Origin: Marinomonas sp. KMM3893
Lineage (GTDB): Bacteria > Pseudomonadota > Gammaproteobacteria > Pseudomonadales > Marinomonadaceae
Reading direction: 5' to 3'
Length of the DNA: 64,000 bases
Assembly: GCF_004352855.1 (NCBI RefSeq)
Contig: NZ_SJSC01000007.1
Coordinates: 1-64,000, forward strand
The position numbers and the translations under genes were made by a program. The first letter of the stretch is position 1, and each line of letters begins with the position of its first letter. Below, piece by piece: positions 59,649-64,000 of the stretch. The notes under the pieces are model-generated. The model was given only the letters and a program-made list of their open reading frames with translations, was not told the DNA's origin and ran no database searches.

Positions 59649-59713
59649 TGCATTTTTCCGAATTAGATCAATAAAGTTAACGCTATTATCAAACGAAGCG
59701 CCTTAGGATTCAA

Positions 59714-60910
59714 TTATAAGGTCACATTGATTGCATAAATCGCCTTAGTGTTTGAAGGTACGGCTTTTTTTATACCGATTACCTGACCTTTTGTCAGGTC
59801 TTTTGCGGTAATCTTCGATAGTTTTACAACAAGATCAACATTCCCGACGTCTTCTAACGATTGTTTTGACATTAAATTATCAAGATTCGTTAAGATCACA
59901 GGTCGATTTAAGTCTTGAGGGTAAACACGTCGTATTGCCACCGGCATGTTTGATCCTGGCGCCAGCGCATAGACCAATAAGACGTCGTCCGAATGCCATT
60001 GTATTTTGCTTTTATCCCAGATCACTCGAAGGGCAATTTGACGAGTAACTAACGCTGGGACCTGCTGATAACTAATGCCACCTGCTTGTCGCGCACTTTG
60101 AATGGCGCCTAACAAAGTCTGTCTCTCAAGGGCATTATCATTGTATCGAGCGGCATCTTGCCACGTTAACACCGCTTTCAGATAAGCCTTATGATCAAAC
60201 GCCGCTACCCCTTTCAAGCCTAACGCCGTGGCATTTTTAGGCTCCAGTGCCAAAACCTTATCGACCACCTTTTCCATTTCAGGACTGCTTACATTGCCAT
60301 TGTTATAAAAAATGGCTTGTGCGTATCTCACCAATACTTCCGCTTGGTCTGCGCTGCCTTCAGGAAGTTTCACCAGCGCGGCTTGGAAAGCCCCCATCGC
60401 TTGAGCGTATTCCCCTGAAGACATGAAATCATTCGCCAGATAATACCAATCTTCCGCTCGATCATAGCGCTCGCTTCGGTACTTCAAAAAATCGAGGGTC
60501 ATTTTTGGCGTCGTGTTTTTGGCAGCCAGCGCCTGAGAAAAAGCCACGTCTTTGGCATAACCCAAAGACTGATAGAGAGTCACACTCCCTAAGCTGACTA
60601 AAACAAAAATGCCTAACAGGGTATATTTTGTCGAGACGAGGTTGGGCAAAAACGAACGATGACGAGGCACAAACTCATCCATTGACTGAGCGTGCTGCGT
60701 TTCGCTCTGTAAATCCTTCAACAAGGCCTCAGCTTCTTGACCAGTCAAACGTCCAACTTCTTGTTCATTGGCGATTTCTTCGCTACGAATAGCAGCAAAG
60801 CTGTCCGCCTTTTCGCCATCATCATTGGAAAGATTTTTCTGTAGAGAAACAAAAAAATACACTAGGCTTGCCGCTATCATCAATGCCATTACGAGCCACA
60901 GCAGTATCAT
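59714..60910 (-). CDS. ccmI: Cytochrome c maturation protein CcmI
   Basis: Apocytochrome c chaperone of the System I pathway. The 398-residue inner-membrane protein has two membrane segments (about 2-22 and 98-115) flanking a cytoplasmic loop, then a periplasmic TPR domain (about 130-290) and a C-terminal CcmI domain with the DVLLVYALAPGSNMPVAIRR segment. Its start overlaps ccmH by four bases. Last of the ccm genes, followed by zipA after a 65-base gap. Confidence 0.9.
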   Translation of the reverse strand: MILLWLVMALMIAASLVYFFVSLQKNLSNDDGEKADSFAAIRSEEIANEQEVGRLTGQEAEALLKDLQSETQHAQSMDEFVPRHRSFLPNLVSTKYTLLGIFVLVSLGSVTLYQSLGYAKDVAFSQALAAKNTTPKMTLDFLKYRSERYDRAEDWYYLANDFMSSGEYAQAMGAFQAALVKLPEGSADQAEVLVRYAQAIFYNNGNVSSPEMEKVVDKVLALEPKNATALGLKGVAAFDHKAYLKAVLTWQDAARYNDNALERQTLLGAIQSARQAGGISYQQVPALVTRQIALRVIWDKSKIQWHSDDVLLVYALAPGSNMPVAIRRVYPQDLNRPVILTNLDNLMSKQSLEDVGNVDLVVKLSKITAKDLTKGQVIGIKKAVPSNTKAIYAINVTL

Positions 60911-61320
60911 AATGCTTTCCCCGCTCTGCGTTTCTTATTGCGATACACCACCCCTGCAAACACCACCAAACCGATAATCAAAAATGCCGCAGGCCCTACC
61001 CATAAAATAGACGTTGCCGCAGAATATTTTGGTCGATATAAAACAAAGTCACCGTAACGAGCCACCATATAATCGACAATTTCCTGGTCTGTTTTACCTT
61101 GTTCGATCATCTCATGAATTTGTATTCTCAAATCCTTGGCGATGCCTGCTTGAGAATCGGCTAAATCTTGGTTTTGGCATTTAGGACAACGCAGCTCTTT
61201 TGCCAAAGACTGAAAACGAGTCTGATTCAACTCAGAACTAAACGTCATCAAGGTGTCTGCAAACGAATAAGAAGACAGCAGAAAAGCCATCATCAGACAC
61301 GCGAGTTTTATCAGTTTCAT
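60907..61320 (-). CDS. ccmH: Cytochrome c maturation protein CcmH
   Basis: Periplasm-facing thiol-reductase partner of CcmF and CcmG. The protein of about 137 residues has a signal peptide, the active-site motif LRCPKCQNQDLADSQ near residue 42 and a C-terminal membrane anchor (about 103-125). The ATG at 61320 overlaps the ccmG stop (ATGA). A GTG 27 bases upstream is possible but less likely. Short form, with CcmI separate, as in Pseudomonas. Confidence 0.95.
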   Translation of the reverse strand: MKLIKLACLMMAFLLSSYSFADTLMTFSSELNQTRFQSLAKELRCPKCQNQDLADSQAGIAKDLRIQIHEMIEQGKTDQEIVDYMVARYGDFVLYRPKYSAATSILWVGPAAFLIIGLVVFAGVVYRNKKRRAGKAL

Positions 61321-61826
61321 TTTAAATAGCCTTTCATTTCTTGCCACACCCTATCGTCCAATGCGCCCTGATAACGGTAAACAATAATCCCTTTGCTGTT
61401 CACCACAAATGTCTCGGGGGCGCCAGTCACTCCCATATCGACCCCGAACTTGCCCAATTCATCGGTCAGTACCCATTGATAAGGGTTGCCCCTGGTCGCG
61501 AGCCACTGCTGAGCTTTATGCTTGTCGTCTTTGTAATCGATGCCGACAATAGGAATACCTTGCTTGGCCAACGTCCTTAAATAAGCATGTTCCATTTCAC
61601 AAGTCGGACACCAAGTAGCCCAAAAATTCAGCAAGTACGCTTGTTTAGGCAAGCTGGTCTGGTCTTGGACGGTATCCGTTTGCAAGGAAACGAGTTTAAA
61701 GTCAGGCACAGGCTTACCAATCAAGGCCGAAGGCATGTATTCAGGATTGGTGCCCAATTGCTTGTACAACACACTCCCTAAGCCAATGAAAACGATAAAT
61801 GGGAGAAAAACGAGCAATTTACGCAT
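61317..61826 (-). CDS. ccmG: Thiol:disulfide interchange protein CcmG (DsbE)
   Basis: Membrane-anchored periplasmic thioredoxin of 169 residues that keeps apocytochrome c cysteines reduced for haem attachment. It has an N-terminal membrane anchor (about 3-21) and the active site WCPTC near residue 73 (FWATWCPTCEMEHA). The GAPETFVV cis-Pro region is intact. It overlaps ccmF by 8 bases and ccmH by 4, so the operon is tightly coupled. Confidence 0.95.
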   Translation of the reverse strand: MRKLLVFLPFIVFIGLGSVLYKQLGTNPEYMPSALIGKPVPDFKLVSLQTDTVQDQTSLPKQAYLLNFWATWCPTCEMEHAYLRTLAKQGIPIVGIDYKDDKHKAQQWLATRGNPYQWVLTDELGKFGVDMGVTGAPETFVVNSKGIIVYRYQGALDDRVWQEMKGYLK

Positions 61827-63765
61827 TATTACCTCTCACCGTTTTACGGTAGCGTTTGTCTAAAGCAGACAACAAGCCGCCACACATCATCATCAAACCA
61901 CCTAGCCAAATCCAGCGCACAAATGCTTTCACATAAAGACGAATGCCCCACGCTTCTCCTGATAATTTTTCCCCTAGGGAAACATAAAGGTCTCGGGTAA
62001 ATCCGGCGTCCAATCCCGCTTCTGTCATTATCTGTCGGCTGGTCGAATAAAAACGTTTTTCAGGCTGTAGTAAGGCCACAAAATCACCGTTTTTAGACAC
62101 TGATATAACGCCACGATCTGCCAGGTAATTCGGCCCTTTCAAATGAGAAATACCATCAAAATGAAAGTCGTAGCCTGCAAACGACACCGACTCCCCTGGC
62201 GACAATTTAACCGTCGACTCATGGCTGCTGGTGCTGACCAACAGAATGCCAATAAGCGTTACCACCATACCCAGATGGGCAATCATCATTCCGTAATAAT
62301 TTCGAGGTAATTGTCTCGCCCTAGGGATAATACCCTTGGTTCCCGCAGACACCTTCACAAACCAATCTTTTGCGATCAGCAACGCCGACCATAGGGCGAC
62401 ACTTAAGGTGAGCCAAGCCATCATCCCTAAGGCATAAACATAACTCAGCAGGCCAGCCACAACGATCGCCAACACCGCCGGCAACAGAATCGCATTCAGC
62501 AACAATGATGCCTTTGTATGATGCCATTTAGAGAAGGGACCAATCGCCATAAACACAATCAGCAGCAGAGCAATAGGAGAAAAAACGGTATTAAAATACG
62601 GTGCCCCCACTGAAATTCGCCCTAACCCCAACACATCGAAAATCAGTGGGTATAAGGTGCCTAATAAAACAGTCAGCGTCAGTACAGTTAGCAAGATATT
62701 GTTGAGCAGCAACCAAGCTTCACGCCCCGTAACACCGAAGGTGGCACTGGCTCGGACTTGGCTCGCTCGCAGTCCATAAAGCAATAAGCTGCCACCAATC
62801 AAGATCACCAACAACATCAGAATATAGATGCCACGAGTTGGGTCAGCGGCAAAGGCGTGCACCGAGGTCAGCACGCCAGATCTCACCAAAAAGGTGCCCA
62901 ATAAGGACAAACTAAACGTAAAAATAGCCAGTAATACGGTCCAGCTTTTAAACACCCCACGCTTTTCTGTCACCGCCAATGAATGCACAAGCGCCGTGCC
63001 CGCTAACCAAGGCATAAAGGAGGCATTTTCTACTGGGTCCCAAAACCACCAACCGCCCCAGCCAAGTTCGTAATACGCCCACCAACTGCCTAAAGTGATA
63101 CCGAGCGTTAAAAACGCCCAAGATAATGAGGTCCAAGGCCTTGTCCAGCGCGCCCAAGAAGCATTGAGGTTACCAGTGATCAAGGCAGCAATAGCAAAGG
63201 CAAAGGCCACCGAAAAGCCCACATACCCCATGTAGAGCATGGGTGGGTGAATAATCAGTCCAATATCTTGCAACAAGGGGTTTAAATCGCGGCCATCCAG
63301 CGGCGCATCGGGTAACGCTCTCACAAAAGGCGAGGAGGTAAACAGCATGAAGGACAAAAAGCCCAATGACACCATTCCTAATACGCTCAATACCACGGGG
63401 CCGACATCTTTTGGCAAAGAAACACTTTTCAATGCGACCGCCGAACTCCACCCTGATAAGATCAATATCCACAGCAAAAGCGAGCCTTCATGCCCTCCCC
63501 ACAGAGCACTAAACTTATACCAAATAGGCAGCTGACTGTTTGAATTTTGGCTAACGTACAACACAGAAAAATCGTCCGTCATAAACGACAGAGCCAGCAC
63601 CAAAAAACTTACCAGAACAAAAAACGACATCAGGTAAGTCAGTGGGCGCGCGGTATGCAGTAGCACTCTGTTTTTTTGCCAATAGCCAATTAACGGAACA
63701 ACCGACAGACAAAGCGAGAAGAACAACGCCAGTATTAATGCAAAGTGTCCAATTTCGGGAATCAT
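61819..63765 (-). CDS. ccmF: Haem lyase subunit CcmF
   Basis: Large integral membrane protein of the cytochrome c haem-ligation complex. The 648-residue protein has about 14-15 membrane segments and the tryptophan-rich WWD motif WGGWWFWDPVENASFMPW near residue 235. Other typical segments are YKFSALWGGHEGSLLLW near 83 and HPPMLYMGYVG near 173. It follows ccmE by 6 bases. Confidence 0.96.
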   Translation of the reverse strand: MIPEIGHFALILALFFSLCLSVVPLIGYWQKNRVLLHTARPLTYLMSFFVLVSFLVLALSFMTDDFSVLYVSQNSNSQLPIWYKFSALWGGHEGSLLLWILILSGWSSAVALKSVSLPKDVGPVVLSVLGMVSLGFLSFMLFTSSPFVRALPDAPLDGRDLNPLLQDIGLIIHPPMLYMGYVGFSVAFAFAIAALITGNLNASWARWTRPWTSLSWAFLTLGITLGSWWAYYELGWGGWWFWDPVENASFMPWLAGTALVHSLAVTEKRGVFKSWTVLLAIFTFSLSLLGTFLVRSGVLTSVHAFAADPTRGIYILMLLVILIGGSLLLYGLRASQVRASATFGVTGREAWLLLNNILLTVLTLTVLLGTLYPLIFDVLGLGRISVGAPYFNTVFSPIALLLIVFMAIGPFSKWHHTKASLLLNAILLPAVLAIVVAGLLSYVYALGMMAWLTLSVALWSALLIAKDWFVKVSAGTKGIIPRARQLPRNYYGMMIAHLGMVVTLIGILLVSTSSHESTVKLSPGESVSFAGYDFHFDGISHLKGPNYLADRGVISVSKNGDFVALLQPEKRFYSTSRQIMTEAGLDAGFTRDLYVSLGEKLSGEAWGIRLYVKAFVRWIWLGGLMMMCGGLLSALDKRYRKTVRGNNA

Positions 63766-63771
63766 AAAAGC

Positions 63772-64000
63772 CTAACGTTCAAGAGTAGATGAGGAAGTAG
63801 GATTGGTTTGTTGCTGCGCTTTTTCTAACGCCTCTGTCACTTCTGGTGGCATGTATTTTTCATCGTGCTTAGCCAGCACTTGGGACGCAGAAAACACACC
63901 ATTACTGAGCATTTTCCCTTGGGCAACTATGCCTTGGCCTTCGCGGAATAAATCAGGGAGTATGCCTTGGTATTGGATCTGCACAGAATGCTTAAAATCG
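63772..64000 (-). CDS. ccmE: Cytochrome c maturation protein CcmE, C-terminal part
   Basis: Haem chaperone; only the last 75 or so residues lie in the window, and the gene continues past the right edge. The visible frame reads [20 protein letters not shown], followed by GIVAQGK and then [11 protein letters not shown]. This last segment has the conserved HDExY haem-binding motif, but with Lys before His (KHDEKY). A GTG at 63984 is an internal valine, not a start. Confidence 0.93.
   Translation of the reverse strand, partial: DFKHSVQIQYQGILPDLFREGQGIVAQGKMLSNGVFSASQVLAKHDEKYMPPEVTEALEKAQQQTNPTSSSTLER

Overview
The window looks like a chromosomal housekeeping segment of a moderately AT-rich marine gammaproteobacterium. 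Gene order and protein content point to Marinomonas or a close relative in the Oceanospirillales/Pseudomonadales branch; this is an inference from memory, not a database result. Several blocks follow Pseudomonas order: an rRNA operon next to tyrS and an M23 peptidase; lptM-lysA-dapF-DUF484-HAD; argH divergent from hemCDXY; hemA-prfA-prmC; TPR lipoprotein-lolB-ispE-prs-rplY-pth-ychF; and bamD divergent from rluD-pgeF-clpB. No IS element, prophage, CRISPR array or defence island was found.

Layout. 1-300: promoter and leader of an rRNA operon that leaves the window on the left. 0.3-8.3 kb: tyrS, an envelope peptidoglycan hydrolase, trxA, the lysine/diaminopimelate operon with the 39-residue lipoprotein LptM, and an unrecognised membrane-anchored protein. 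8.3-14.2 kb: argH and the haem operon hemC-hemD-hemX-hemY. 14.2-16.4 kb: a decayed chemoreceptor tail, a BASS-like transporter, a small orphan ORF and yaaA. 16.4-19.7 kb: hemA-prfA-prmC. 19.8-26.5 kb: the outer-membrane/isoprenoid/nucleotide/translation operon from the TPR lipoprotein to ychF. 26.5-27.1 kb: a tRNA array Gln-Met-Gln-Met-Gln. 27.1-33.5 kb: a beta-barrel protein, clpB, pgeF, rluD and bamD. 33.5-38.9 kb: a GST, two cold-shock proteins with long leaders, a DTW-domain enzyme, a fumarylacetoacetase-family enzyme, a porin with a structured leader, and a DUF2058 protein. 39-45.6 kb: the most accessory-like part, with ldhA, LysR regulators, GFA and VOC enzymes, grxD, argF and metR. 45.6-51.9 kb: an RstAB-like two-component system and the rluB-yciO-rnm / yciB-yciI neighbourhood. 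51.9-59.7 kb: a Rdx protein, a periplasmic cyclophilin, mnmC, an orphan, cysE, yheU, ligA and zipA. 59.7-64 kb: cytochrome c maturation genes ccmI-H-G-F and the end of ccmE.

Functionally the segment joins tetrapyrrole synthesis (hemA, hemCDXY) with cytochrome c maturation (ccmE-I), amino-acid synthesis (lysA, dapF, argH, argF, cysE, metR), translation and RNA modification (tyrS, prfA, prmC, pth, rplY, rluB, rluD, mnmC, the DTW enzyme, tRNAs), outer-membrane assembly (lolB, bamD, lptM, porin) and redox or stress proteins (trxA, grxD, clpB, yaaA, csp).

The points most worth a second look are regulatory or architectural rather than a new system. They are a nested 5'-terminal hairpin in the porin leader, a consensus MetR box 17 bases before metR, a CysE lacking the usual C-terminal isoleucine, xerC and smc missing from their common positions, a chemoreceptor C-terminal remnant, the amplified Gln/Met tRNA units, and several small or orphan ORFs.
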